Positions 1-7,039 of a stretch of DNA of 12,927 bases are shown piece after piece; position 1 is the first letter of the stretch; each line of letters opens with the position of its first letter. The notes beneath the pieces were generated by a model, which saw only the letters and a program-made list of their open reading frames with translations, was not told the origin of the DNA and did not search any database. The position numbers and the translations under genes are program-made. This stretch comes from JANNSW01 sp031431235 (GTDB taxonomy: Bacteria; Pseudomonadota; Alphaproteobacteria; Rhizobiales; Hyphomicrobiaceae), in NCBI GenBank assembly GCA_031431235.1, contig JANPDA010000088.1:1-12927 (forward strand), in the 5' to 3' direction.

Positions 1-190
1 CCTTGTCGAGGGCCATGTCCCAGATCACCGATTTCCCACTCTTGTAGAAGACCTTGGCGGTGATCGTCCGACCCGGCGTGCATTGGGTCACCGTTTCGAT
101 GCCTCTGTTGTCACCCAGGAGCGATGGCAATTCACCGCCTACCGATTGATAGCCCAAAGCCGGGAATCCGACACACCCCAAAATTGCCAT
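1..190 (-). CDS. Partial hypothetical protein, cut by the left window edge
   Basis: An open minus-strand frame runs from an ATG at 190 off the left edge, giving about 63 codons without a stop. The part near the edge has clear G/C bias at third codon positions and reads like a folded domain: GDNRGIETVTQC, then TPGRTITAKVFYKSGKS, then VIWDMALDK. The first 20 or so residues (MAILGCVGF...) are hydrophobic and less codon-biased, so the true start may be elsewhere or this may be a short export signal. No strong ribosome binding site precedes the ATG. An in-frame stop at 257-259 limits any upstream extension. It lies about 60 bp downstream of the next minus-strand gene and could be co-transcribed with it. 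I do not recognise the family. The frame is supported by codon bias, the start is not secure. Confidence 0.5.
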   Translation of the reverse strand, partial: MAILGCVGFPALGYQSVGGELPSLLGDNRGIETVTQCTPGRTITAKVFYKSGKSVIWDMALDK

Positions 191-251
191 ATGGTTGCTG
201 GATCGGTCGGCTCGATCCCCCGCGCCTCGTTGTCGCCTTGCTTGCCCTGCC

Positions 252-1127
252 TCAGTTCACCGGCCGCAGGTGCGGGCGCCCCCTGCTGGCGCCATTGGTT
301 TCCAGCAGTGACGGAGCGCCGGGACTGTCGACGCCACTCTCGGGCTCGCCCGAGCCCGCACTGGCGGATCTCGCCGAGGCGCTGCAGCTGGCCGCCGCCA
401 GCTCCGGCGTGGTCATGCGCCACAGTGCCGGCGCCCGGCCGAGGAACCCCTTGTCCGGCGCGATCTCGATCCGGTCGAGCGTCGTCGGATCGAGGCCCCA
501 GCGCGCCGCCAGATCGACCACGTGGTCCTCGGTTGGGAAGCTCTCGAACACCGCGCCCGCGCTACCGGCCGCCTCCAGCAACCGTAAACCCAGCGCACGC
601 TCCTCCTTGGTGACGCGCCCCGTATTCCAGATGATGCCGTCGTCACCCCAGGCAAAGGCGCGTGTCAGCTTGCCGTCGATCACACGGGCCCAGGCGTAGA
701 AGTCGATCACCGGATAGGTGAAGTAGTACTGCACCTCGCTGAAACGGCGGCCGAGATCCATCAACAGCGGTGTGCATCGATCCGTGAAGCGACGGCCCAT
801 GGGATGGGGCAGGGCCAGGCCGACAACGAAGGTCCAGCCGGCAACCGGAGGCGAGATGAAGACGGTGCGATCGCCGAGCTTTTCGTCATAGACCGCGCCG
901 ATCCCGGCCTTCCAGTTGGCGGCCTCGACACCGGCGAGATCGAGTGCCTCCACCACCTGCCCGGTCTCGCGGGTGCGAATGGCGATCCACGAGGTGCGAT
1001 AGCCGAAGGCCGCGGGCGTGTCGGGCGCCACGTCGACAGCAAGCTGACGATGGTCTCGACCATGCGGCAACAGCGCTGCCCCGACCAGCACGGCCGCCAC
1101 CACCAGAACAACGACGATCAGCTCCAC
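252..1127 (-). CDS. Membrane-anchored protein of unknown function
   Basis: I place the start at a GTG at 1127 because AAGGA lies 8 bases upstream, giving 291 aa. The frame stays open to another GTG at 1274, but that one has no visible ribosome binding site. The protein opens with a hydrophobic helix (VELIVVVLVVAAVLVGAALL), so it is probably inner-membrane anchored with the rest outside the cytoplasm, or lipid-free secreted. The body contains conserved-looking blocks such as VFISPPVAGWTFVVGLALP, EVQYYFTYPVIDFYAWAR, GDDGIIWNTG and AARWGLDP. These look like a bacterial family of unknown function, but I cannot name it. The last 45 or so residues are low-complexity (Ala/Ser/Gly/Pro) and differ from the body, which may mean a disordered tail or an old frameshift. 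It could share a transcript with the partial gene to its left. Confidence 0.75.
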   Translation of the reverse strand: MELIVVVLVVAAVLVGAALLPHGRDHRQLAVDVAPDTPAAFGYRTSWIAIRTRETGQVVEALDLAGVEAANWKAGIGAVYDEKLGDRTVFISPPVAGWTFVVGLALPHPMGRRFTDRCTPLLMDLGRRFSEVQYYFTYPVIDFYAWARVIDGKLTRAFAWGDDGIIWNTGRVTKEERALGLRLLEAAGSAGAVFESFPTEDHVVDLAARWGLDPTTLDRIEIAPDKGFLGRAPALWRMTTPELAAASCSASARSASAGSGEPESGVDSPGAPSLLETNGASRGRPHLRPVN

Positions 1128-1229
1128 ACCGTGCTTCCTTCGGCCCGAATCCGGCTCGTCAGGATAAGGTGCCCGCCGAAGCCGGGGCAAGATGCCGGTC
1201 ACCTCTTGCTCACACCCTTGTGTTTTGCA

Positions 1230-1361
1230 GATTGTCCCTCCGGCCCCCAATTTCAGCTCACTGGCCGATGACACCGACGAGGTTCAGCCGGCCTCCTCAT
1301 CTCCCCTGAGGCATCTCTCAACTCAACCGGCCGTGGACAATCACCACGGCCGGTTTTTTTT
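1230..1361 (+). ncRNA. Putative small RNA or attenuated leader ending at the orphan terminator
   Basis: This is inferred from the strong plus-strand terminator and the preceding small hairpin with a pyrimidine-rich loop, a feature seen in some alphaproteobacterial small RNAs that target ribosome binding sites. The 5' end is a guess, as no clear promoter could be identified. The alternative is a 5' leader of the gene at 1458 in which the terminator acts as an attenuator; I could not find a convincing competing antiterminator helix. Confidence 0.35.
1325..1361 (+). terminator. Perfect rho-independent terminator without an upstream plus-strand gene
   Basis: A 12-bp perfect stem (AACCGGCCGTGG at 1325-1336 pairing with CCACGGCCGGTT at 1344-1355) closes a 7-base loop and runs into eight T residues (1354-1361). 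The T run exists only in the plus-strand reading; on the minus strand the hairpin is followed by mixed sequence. No protein gene on the plus strand precedes it in the window. It therefore ends either a small RNA or an attenuated leader of the decarboxylase-like gene, which starts 97 bases further on. Confidence 0.9.
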
Positions 1362-1457
1362 GCCCGCTCCCGCCCTCACCGACGCGAGACAAGGTCGCGG
1401 TCTACCGATAAAATCGGCTGTCTCCACCACCACCCACCTCCGACAGCAGGCCCGACC

Positions 1458-2249
1458 ATGCTCAAAGGCTTTTCGACGCCCCTCTCGCCCAAAGGTATCT
1501 CCGGCATCGTCCCGCCGCCGCCCTGGACCAATGCCGGGGTGATCCTGGCGATCGAGTACTGGGCTGATCCGGCGGCCGTGCAGCGGTTCCTGCCGAAAGG
1601 CTTCCGCGAGGGGCCAGACCCGGGGCACGCCATCGCCCATTTCTGCGAATGGCAATCGACGAGCGAGGGCGGAGACGAGCTGCTCGACCCGGTCAGAGGC
1701 CAGTACAACGAGTTCTTCCTGCTGATCGGATGCAGCTATCAGGGCCAACCCACTTACATCTGCCCGTTCATGTATGTCGACAACGACGCCAACCTCTATC
1801 GCGGCCTGATCCAGGGGCTACCCAAGCAGCAGGCAGTGATCCGCATGTCCCGGTCCTATCCCATCGCCAACGCCAGCGGCTCGCCGCTGGAACGGGGCTC
1901 GCGGTTCGGGGCGACCATGAGTTTCAGGGACCGGCGGCTGGTCGAAGCGTCGCTCACGCTGGAGCGGGCCTGCGACACGCCACTCGGCCTGGCCGTCTGT
2001 CCGTGCCTGGGTCTGCGGCATTTCCCCGATCTGGCGCAGGGGTCCACGGCGCCACTCGTGCATGATGTGGTGGCCTTCACCGGCTCGGGCCGGCACGTGG
2101 CCGATGTCTGGGAGGGCCAGGCTCAACTCGCCTTTCAGCCTTCGCCCAACCAGGAGCTGCACGACCTCGCGCCCAGGCGTATCGGGCGCGGCGCACGCTA
2201 CTATATGGGTTTCACCATCACCGACATCCGCAAGCTCGCCGACGCCTGA
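1458..2249 (+). CDS. Acetoacetate-decarboxylase-family protein
   Basis: At 263 aa the length fits the acetoacetate decarboxylase superfamily (soluble, Schiff-base lysine enzymes acting on beta-keto acids). The N-terminal block LKGFSTPLSPKG, PPPPW and IEYWADP is typical of the ADC-like family found in actinobacteria and proteobacteria. The motif Gly-Leu-Pro-Lys-Gln at residues 120-124 occupies the place of the Tyr-Pro-Lys-Lys active-site motif of clostridial ADC. Lys123 is the candidate Schiff-base lysine, while the second lysine, known to lower the pKa of the first, is Gln here. The substrate is thus uncertain: it may be a relative that decarboxylates or hydrates a different keto acid. The ATG at 1458 has only a weak upstream AGCAGG. 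It stands alone, behind an orphan terminator and convergent with the next gene, so it is probably monocistronic. Confidence 0.8.
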   Translation: MLKGFSTPLSPKGISGIVPPPPWTNAGVILAIEYWADPAAVQRFLPKGFREGPDPGHAIAHFCEWQSTSEGGDELLDPVRGQYNEFFLLIGCSYQGQPTYICPFMYVDNDANLYRGLIQGLPKQQAVIRMSRSYPIANASGSPLERGSRFGATMSFRDRRLVEASLTLERACDTPLGLAVCPCLGLRHFPDLAQGSTAPLVHDVVAFTGSGRHVADVWEGQAQLAFQPSPNQELHDLAPRRIGRGARYYMGFTITDIRKLADA

Positions 2250-2255
2250 GGCGCC

Positions 2256-2294
2256 CCAAATGAAAAGAGCGGCCGCCGTGTGGCGAGCCGCTCT
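2256..2294 (-). terminator. Terminator between convergent genes, mainly serving the minus strand
   Basis: AGAGCGGC (2266-2273) and GCCGCTCT (2287-2294) form an 8-bp stem around a GC-rich loop that can pair further (CC/GG). Read on the minus strand, the stem is followed by TTTCATTT, a U-rich tract suited to ending the 2346-3506 transcript. In the plus direction it is followed by CTCTCG, weaker but possibly able to help end the decarboxylase-like transcript. Confidence 0.7.
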
Positions 2295-2345
2295 CTCTCG
2301 ATTGGCCGGCGAGTGCCGGTTTCAATCTGGTGTTCGCTTCAAGCG

Positions 2346-3506
2346 CTACGCTGCAATTGGCAGAGCGCGTTCCGGCGTTCGGTCCTCTTCGTCCATGCTG
2401 CCTGCTGCGAGCTTGATGCCGATGTAGCGAATGCGTCCTCCGATTTTGACCTTGTGAACTCCGAGCTCACCAAACTGCCGTCCAAAGGTGGGGAGCGCCA
2501 TCGGCTCCTTGTGGTTGTCCTCGCACCAGACGCAGTAGTCCTCGTACAGTTCTGTCGCTGTCAGGCTAGCTCCTTCTTTCACATCCACGCGGTCACGCTG
2601 GAAGCGTTCCACATCCGTCTCGGGCGCGCTCAATCTGGCGACCGAGCGGTTGTCGTTAGCCGTCAGATTGGCGGTCGGCGTGGCCGGCGCGAGCACTTTC
2701 GCGACGGTCTCAGCCTTGGCCACTGCCAGGCTCGGATCGCGCCAGGCACTGAAGGCGACGAACAAGCCGAGCGAGGAGCCGAGCTCCACCAGGATGGCAA
2801 CCATCAGTGTCAAGGCGGTCTGGACCAGCTCTTTGTTCTGGCCAGACAGGTTTGACAGGACAGCTACCTGGGGGTCGGAGCCCGCCACCGAAGCGGTGGT
2901 CGTCGCACCTGCCAGGCTGACACGGATCTCGTCGATCCGGGTTTGCAGCTTGTCGGCTTCCACCGCAGAGGCCAACTCACCATCCAGCCTCTGGAAGTCG
3001 CCACAGAAGGACCTGCTCGTGACCGTCGTTGCATTCGCGCAACTGACAGTCGTCCGCCAGGCTTTCTGCTGCTTCATGGCTTCCATCTCAGCCGCGACAG
3101 TGCCTGCGGGGCGGTGCTGTGGCACCCAACCCAGCTTCTCTCGGGTCTTGTCCAATTCCGTCCGCAGGTCCGTATAGACCGTAGCTTGGACGGTGCGCTC
3201 ACCGGCCGTATCGGCACGGTTGAGGGCGGAGAAGCCGAGAGCGGACGTCAGCGAGTACGTGAGACAGACCCCCCAGAGCAGTGAAGCCGCCACCGCCTGT
3301 GACCATTGCTTGTTTCGCAAGGCCGCAAACAGGAAGAACGGAATGAGCGCTTTCAGCCCATCGGCCGCGGCACTCGCCAGGCCCAACAATTGGGAGTCGA
3401 ATTCCGATCCTCCAAGGCTGTAGCCAAACCGCCAATTCATGGCTGCCGATACCAATAGCAGTACCGAAGCCGCCAATACGCCTAACGCACCCAGAGCGTG
3501 TCTCAT
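2346..3506 (-). CDS. Four-helix membrane protein with a primase-tail-like winged-helix C-terminus
   Basis: The start is the ATG at 3506, with AAGGAGGGGG 8 bases upstream; the frame is open much further but that extension is not protein-like. The product is 386 aa. Predicted helices: residues 4-22, 43-63, 71-94 and 224-252. Positive charges (RNK at 64-66, AWRD after the last helix) suggest N- and C-termini in the cytoplasm and a roughly 125-residue outer loop (about 97-222) with charged, coiled-coil-like helices and a Cys pair (156, 168) that may form a disulfide. The C-terminal region (about 313-366) has LYEDYCVWCEDN, PTFGRQFGELGV and GGRIRYIGI, closely resembling the winged-helix tail seen at the end of phage/plasmid D5-type primases. 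No primase or helicase domain is present. This could be a membrane tether or sensor that binds DNA. I know of no named family with this build; it is flanked by a terminator and a long gene-free upstream region. Confidence 0.8.
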   Translation of the reverse strand: MRHALGALGVLAASVLLLVSAAMNWRFGYSLGGSEFDSQLLGLASAAADGLKALIPFFLFAALRNKQWSQAVAASLLWGVCLTYSLTSALGFSALNRADTAGERTVQATVYTDLRTELDKTREKLGWVPQHRPAGTVAAEMEAMKQQKAWRTTVSCANATTVTSRSFCGDFQRLDGELASAVEADKLQTRIDEIRVSLAGATTTASVAGSDPQVAVLSNLSGQNKELVQTALTLMVAILVELGSSLGLFVAFSAWRDPSLAVAKAETVAKVLAPATPTANLTANDNRSVARLSAPETDVERFQRDRVDVKEGASLTATELYEDYCVWCEDNHKEPMALPTFGRQFGELGVHKVKIGGRIRYIGIKLAAGSMDEEDRTPERALPIAA

Positions 3507-4447
3507 GTGAGGTGCCCCCTCCTTCATTTGGAAGCCGGGCGGCGAACCCGCCGCGACCCCGTCGAACAACCAGTCGGAATTATGAGGCCAAAGTCCCATT
3601 CCTGAGGTTCGACATAGGACAAGGAGCTCGAGGCGTGTTCTGCTCAGACCCGATCGAACCAGGTCGTCAGCGAAACGCCATCTCGGAGCGACACCAACAA
3701 GATCGCCACAGGGCCCAGTCCGGCACTGGCTTTTGTCCACAAGCTCGTGTTTGCCGCATCCGCTTGTGTACAACCGCAACTGCCGCTTTCTGGGCATGGG
3801 ACAAACGCGTAACGGGCTAAAACCCCAATGCCGGGAAACTAGTCGATTCGAGCCGGCCTGCGGAGCTTTTTTGGCGGCTCGGCGAAAAATTGCGACCTTC
3901 TCCATGGCACGAAATTGTCGGGTCGGGGGTGCGTGGGAGTGAATTTCAGCCTGTGGACAGACCCTCCAGTGTCAGGTGTTATCCACAGCAATGACCCATT
4001 CTATCCACAATATGGAGCGTCTCGTCGGGCAACAGCACCTAGATATTGTGCCTGGTGGGGCGTCGACTAAGGGGCGTGCAGGCCATCGATTGCGGCAACG
4101 CGGGGCGCATCCGACCGCGGGCAACTGGTGTGGCTGTTTGGCCACAATTGCGCGACGTCAAGGCCCGATCGGTCGGCGGACCAGGCGTGGCGACGACCGC
4201 CAATGGACCAGTCCCGACCAGAGGCGCGGCGCAATCCATCACCACATTTCGTTACCCCGCCCGAGGTCGCCAGAGCGCCGGGACTGTTCTGGACGGATAC
4301 AATTTTCTCATTCTTTTGCTGTGCTTTAGGTCCCAGCTCATGTATTGTGCGTGGACTACGGATCGTGGGCCGTCGGTGTCTGGCCCCGCTCTTGCTTATG
4401 CGTGTGCTCGTGCGTTTTTGTTTGGACGGTTGAGTTGGAGTTGGATC
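3507..4447. other. About 940-bp gene-free region between divergent genes
   Basis: I find no protein-like frame here; the frames that are open have unbiased composition. Contents seen: the strong ribosome binding site of the minus-strand gene (3513-3522), a 6-bp hairpin GCGGCG/CGCCGC with a 4-base loop in its leader (3539-3554), an A/T-richer patch around 3860-3920, a group of DnaA-box-like 9-mers (3733-4009), and an A/T-rich patch near 4298-4325 with TACAAT (4298-4303) that could be a -10 element for the gene at 4448, although no matching -35 was found. Confidence 0.6.
3733..4009. promoter_or_regulatory. Cluster of DnaA-box-like sites
   Basis: The exact consensus 9-mer TTATCCACA occurs at 3979-3987. 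One-mismatch relatives are CTATCCACA (4001-4009) and TTGTCCACA (3733-3741). Weaker, two-mismatch forms occur on the opposite strand at 3952-3960 (TGTGGACAG) and 3765-3773 (TGTGTACAA). An exact match is expected by chance about once per 131 kb counting both strands at equal base frequencies, and less in GC-rich DNA, so the cluster is notable. It may be an origin, a DnaA-titration site or a DnaA-controlled promoter. No parA/parB, repA/repC, dnaA or hemE is nearby, so an origin is not established. Confidence 0.5.
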
Positions 4448-5539
4448 ATGTGGCGCATTCTGAGCGTCTTGACCATCATATCGGCGATCTGGGCGGCAGG
4501 CACACTCCTGCCCACGACCGATGAGGAAGGGCATCTGGCCGCTGTCGTGGCAATAGCCACGCAAGGCACCCCTGGCACCGACGATGCCGCCAATGCGATA
4601 GCCCCGATCGCGACGGATTTCACTCCAGCAGCAAGTGCAGGCAGCGGTGCGGCCGAGCCCGCGTCGTGGGCAGCGACTGTCGCCCAAGCCACGCCTGCTG
4701 TACTGGCTGCTGGCCCTGGGGCTCCCGAGCCCGCGCTTGATGACGAGGCGAGCAGGATCAGGCTGGTCATGGCCCTGCAGCACGAGCTGCGCCGCGTCGG
4801 CTGCTTCGATGGCCGTGTGTCTGGGGCCTGGACGCGCGCGACCCGGCGTGCGGTTGCCGCCTTTGCGGATCGCCTCAATCTCGATCGCTCTTCTGGATCG
4901 CCGGATCCGGTGATGCTGATATTGTTGGAGAAGTCCGACAATCGTGTCTGCCGCGCTCCCTGCATTGCTGGTCAGGCCCCAGATCGCGATGGTCGATGCA
5001 AGCCGGCCGAGACCATTGCCCGGCTGCAACTGCCGGCCCCGGTGCCGGTTGTCGCGGAGGCGGCGCCTCCCGGCTCGGAACAGGCCAATCCGCCGACGGC
5101 AGAAGGCCCGATCGTGCTCGCCAGCATTGCAGCGGCAGCGCCCGCCCAAATTACCGCAGCCGACCTGGTCGAGCCTGATCAGCCCGCCGTCGCCACGACG
5201 AAGTCCAGGAAGACCAAGCTCGGCAAGGCACAGAAGCAATCGCCCGATGCCTACGCGCCCGAAGGTGGGACCGTGATTGCAACGGCGACCGCCGGCTCGA
5301 AGCGCAAGGTTCAGGTTGCCTCGATCGACAACAATGGCTGGTCGCCGTCCGTGACGATCGTGCAGAAGACGTCCCGCAAGAAGCTGAAGGCCCCCACCTA
5401 TGGCTTGGGCGTGACGTTCAAGCGTCCCCGAGCCACGGTGCAACCGCGCGTCGTCCGCCAGCGGACGGCCCGTCGAATCGGCGCTGCCGCTGCCTACCGG
5501 AATTTCATCAGGGGCAACAATGGCGGCAGCCTGCGCTGA
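4448..5539 (+). CDS. Exported peptidoglycan-binding-like protein with basic C-terminal tail
   Basis: The ATG at 4448 is chosen because GGAG lies 7 bases upstream and the protein then begins with a signal or anchor sequence (MWRILSVLTIISAIWAAG). The open frame to its left lacks coding character. The 363-aa product has an Ala/Pro-rich linker (residues 25-98) and a domain at about 101-165 (RLVMALQHELRRVGCFDGRVSGAW, read as helix, Gly-Cys-Phe-Asp-Gly, then WTRATRRAVAAF) matching the peptidoglycan-binding type-1 fold. A short Cys-rich segment follows (CRAPC at 168-172, Cys184). The rest is a low-complexity linker and a strongly basic tail from about 252 (KSRKTK, SRKKLK, RQRTARR). It is probably periplasmic and contacts the cell wall; no catalytic domain is visible. 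It converges with the UDP-glucose dehydrogenase gene 74 bp away, so it is likely transcribed alone. Confidence 0.72.
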   Translation: MWRILSVLTIISAIWAAGTLLPTTDEEGHLAAVVAIATQGTPGTDDAANAIAPIATDFTPAASAGSGAAEPASWAATVAQATPAVLAAGPGAPEPALDDEASRIRLVMALQHELRRVGCFDGRVSGAWTRATRRAVAAFADRLNLDRSSGSPDPVMLILLEKSDNRVCRAPCIAGQAPDRDGRCKPAETIARLQLPAPVPVVAEAAPPGSEQANPPTAEGPIVLASIAAAAPAQITAADLVEPDQPAVATTKSRKTKLGKAQKQSPDAYAPEGGTVIATATAGSKRKVQVASIDNNGWSPSVTIVQKTSRKKLKAPTYGLGVTFKRPRATVQPRVVRQRTARRIGAAAAYRNFIRGNNGGSLR

Positions 5540-5613
5540 TCGCCGCTACCGGAGATGATCGACGCCAGATTGCATCGGTGGCCCAGCGTGCTGTGGATCG
5601 TTCATGAAATCAC

Positions 5614-6918
5614 TCAGCTCCGGCCAACACTGGTGTAGCGGAAGCCTGCCTCGCGGGCTTCGCCCGGCTGGAAGATATTGCGCAGGTCGATCAGCACATC
5701 ACCACGCATGCGCTTGCGCAGCTCATCGAGCGTAATGGCGCGGAACTCATTCCATTCCGTCAGCACCACAACGGCGTCCGCGCCCTCGGCCGCATCGAGC
5801 GCGTGCTGCGCCCAGGTGACGCCCGGAAACAGCTGCTCGGCATGTTTGCGCCCCTGGGGATCATAGGCACGTACGGTGGCGCCACGCTCCTGCAGCATCG
5901 GTACGATCACGAGGCTCGGCGCCTCGCGCATATCGTCGGTGTTGGGCTTGAAGGTGACGCCCAGGACCGCTATCGTCTTACCCGCGACCGAGCCTCCGCA
6001 AGCCTTGGCGATCCGCGTTGCCATGGCGATCTTGCGCTCGTCATTGACACGTTGCACCTGCTCGATGATCGACAGTGGCGAGCGGCTCTCGCGCGCGGTT
6101 CGGATCAGCGCCGAAACGTCCTTGGGGAAGCACGACCCGCCATAGCCCGGCCCCGGATGCAGGAATTTGTCGCCGATACGACGGTCTGCGCCGATCGCGC
6201 CGGCGACCTCCTGGACGTTCGCCCCGACCTCCTCGCACAGGTCCGCAACCTCGTTGATGAAGCTGATCTTCATGGCGAGGAAGGCGTTGGCCGCGTACTT
6301 GGCGAGCTCGGCTGCCTCGCGACCGACGAACATGACCGGGGCGTTTCGCAGCGCTAGCGGCTTGTAGAGGCGCTCCATCAGGTCCTTGGCGCGCGGATCG
6401 TCATGGCCCACGAGGACGCGATCGGGATGGGTGAAATCCTGGATCGCTGAACCCTCGCGCAGGAATTCCGGATTGGAGCACACGGCGAACTGAGCGTCGG
6501 GCCGGCTCGCGCGCAGGCGCTTCTCGATCTCGCGACTGGTGCCGACAGGCACTGTCGATTTGGTGGTGATGACCGTGAAACCGGACAGGTGAGGCGCAAT
6601 CTCCTCGATCGCCGCGAATACATAGGAGAGGTCCGCATGACCATCGCCCCGGCGCATGGGCGTGCCGACGGCAAGGAAGATGATATCGGCCTCGGCCGCT
6701 GCCTGCCCGAGCTCTGTCGTGAACACGAGGCGTCCGGCCGCGAGATTGCGCTCGAGCAGATCGTCGAGCCCGGGCTCGTAGATCGGGCTCACGCCTTCCT
6801 TCAGCTGGGCGATGCGTCTCTCGTCCTTATCGATGCAACGCACGTTCCAGCCGAACTCGGAAAAGCACGCCGCCGAGACGAGGCCGACATAGCCCGCGCC
6901 GATCATGCAGATCTTCAT
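5614..6918 (-). CDS. ugd: UDP-glucose 6-dehydrogenase
   Basis: A cytoplasmic enzyme that oxidises UDP-glucose to UDP-glucuronate with two NAD+. The ATG at 6918 has GAGGG 7 bases upstream and gives 434 aa, the usual family length; longer open frame upstream runs into the palindromic repeats and is not coding. The N-terminal Rossmann motif GAGYVG is at residues 7-12, followed by AVGTP (83-87), STVPVGT (121-127), FLREG (152-156, with the conserved Glu) and ELAKYAANAF (204-213, Lys207). The catalytic cysteine lies in GYGGSCFPKD (258-267, Cys263), and the C-terminal NAD/UDP-binding domain has LGVTFKPNTDD. All expected active-site residues are present. UDP-glucuronate feeds capsule, exopolysaccharide or LPS synthesis, but no polysaccharide genes are in the window. 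It is separated from the upstream aminotransferase by 287 bp containing two large palindromes. Confidence 0.96.
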   Translation of the reverse strand: MKICMIGAGYVGLVSAACFSEFGWNVRCIDKDERRIAQLKEGVSPIYEPGLDDLLERNLAAGRLVFTTELGQAAAEADIIFLAVGTPMRRGDGHADLSYVFAAIEEIAPHLSGFTVITTKSTVPVGTSREIEKRLRASRPDAQFAVCSNPEFLREGSAIQDFTHPDRVLVGHDDPRAKDLMERLYKPLALRNAPVMFVGREAAELAKYAANAFLAMKISFINEVADLCEEVGANVQEVAGAIGADRRIGDKFLHPGPGYGGSCFPKDVSALIRTARESRSPLSIIEQVQRVNDERKIAMATRIAKACGGSVAGKTIAVLGVTFKPNTDDMREAPSLVIVPMLQERGATVRAYDPQGRKHAEQLFPGVTWAQHALDAAEGADAVVVLTEWNEFRAITLDELRKRMRGDVLIDLRNIFQPGEAREAGFRYTSVGRS

Positions 6919-6947
6919 GTGTGATCCCTCTGGCCTGTGCGATTCGA

Positions 6948-7026
6948 CTAGTGGAGCGAATTTGACATTTGAGTCCCGGTTGCCGCTAGGCTCGTGCTCA
7001 AATGTCAAATTCAGAAGCTCCACTAG
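6948..7026. repeat. Long palindromic element 1 of a tandem pair
   Basis: Arms 6948-6973 and 6997-7026 pair as a 10-bp outer stem (CTAGTGGAGC/GCTCCACTAG) and a 16-bp inner stem built on GAATTTGACATTTGAG, with a 4-base bulge (agaa, 7013-7016) on the right arm and a 23-base loop. There is no long T run after either side, so it is not a standard terminator. It sits directly upstream of the UDP-glucose dehydrogenase gene and resembles REP or MITE-type elements. Confidence 0.9.
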
Positions 7027-7039
7027 AATCATAAAGTTG

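Larger units (their letters stand above)
1128..1457. other. Gene-poor stretch between divergent genes, with orphan terminator
   Basis: This stretch separates the minus-strand membrane protein from the plus-strand decarboxylase-like gene. It holds a perfect intrinsic terminator (1325-1361) pointing rightwards and, just before it, a small hairpin CCTCA/TGAGG (1292-1308) whose loop is pyrimidine-rich (tctcccc). A 13-codon reading frame beginning at an ATG at 1268 and ending inside that small hairpin has no ribosome binding site. No convincing -35/-10 pair was seen. The left part (1128-1274) is also the open upstream extension of the minus-strand gene. Confidence 0.6.

Noticed and set aside
3507..3905. 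N-terminal extension of the four-helix membrane protein
   Set aside because: The ATG at 3506 follows a strong AAGGAGG-type site and a membrane helix; the extension is compositionally random.
3733..4009. Chromosomal origin of replication as a firm call
   Set aside because: DnaA-like boxes are present, but no dnaA, hemE, parAB or repABC genes and no skew data are available; kept only as a candidate regulatory cluster.
4046..4447. Upstream extension of the exported wall-binding-like protein
   Set aside because: The extension lacks coding character, and the ATG at 4448 has a good ribosome binding site followed directly by a signal sequence.
4067..5443. Long minus-strand open frame (458 aa)
   Set aside because: It is antisense to the peptidoglycan-binding-like protein and reads as an Arg/Gly-rich shadow without motifs.
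5540..5613. Possible terminator between the converging genes at 5539 and 5614
   Set aside because: No stable stem with a T tract was found on either strand.
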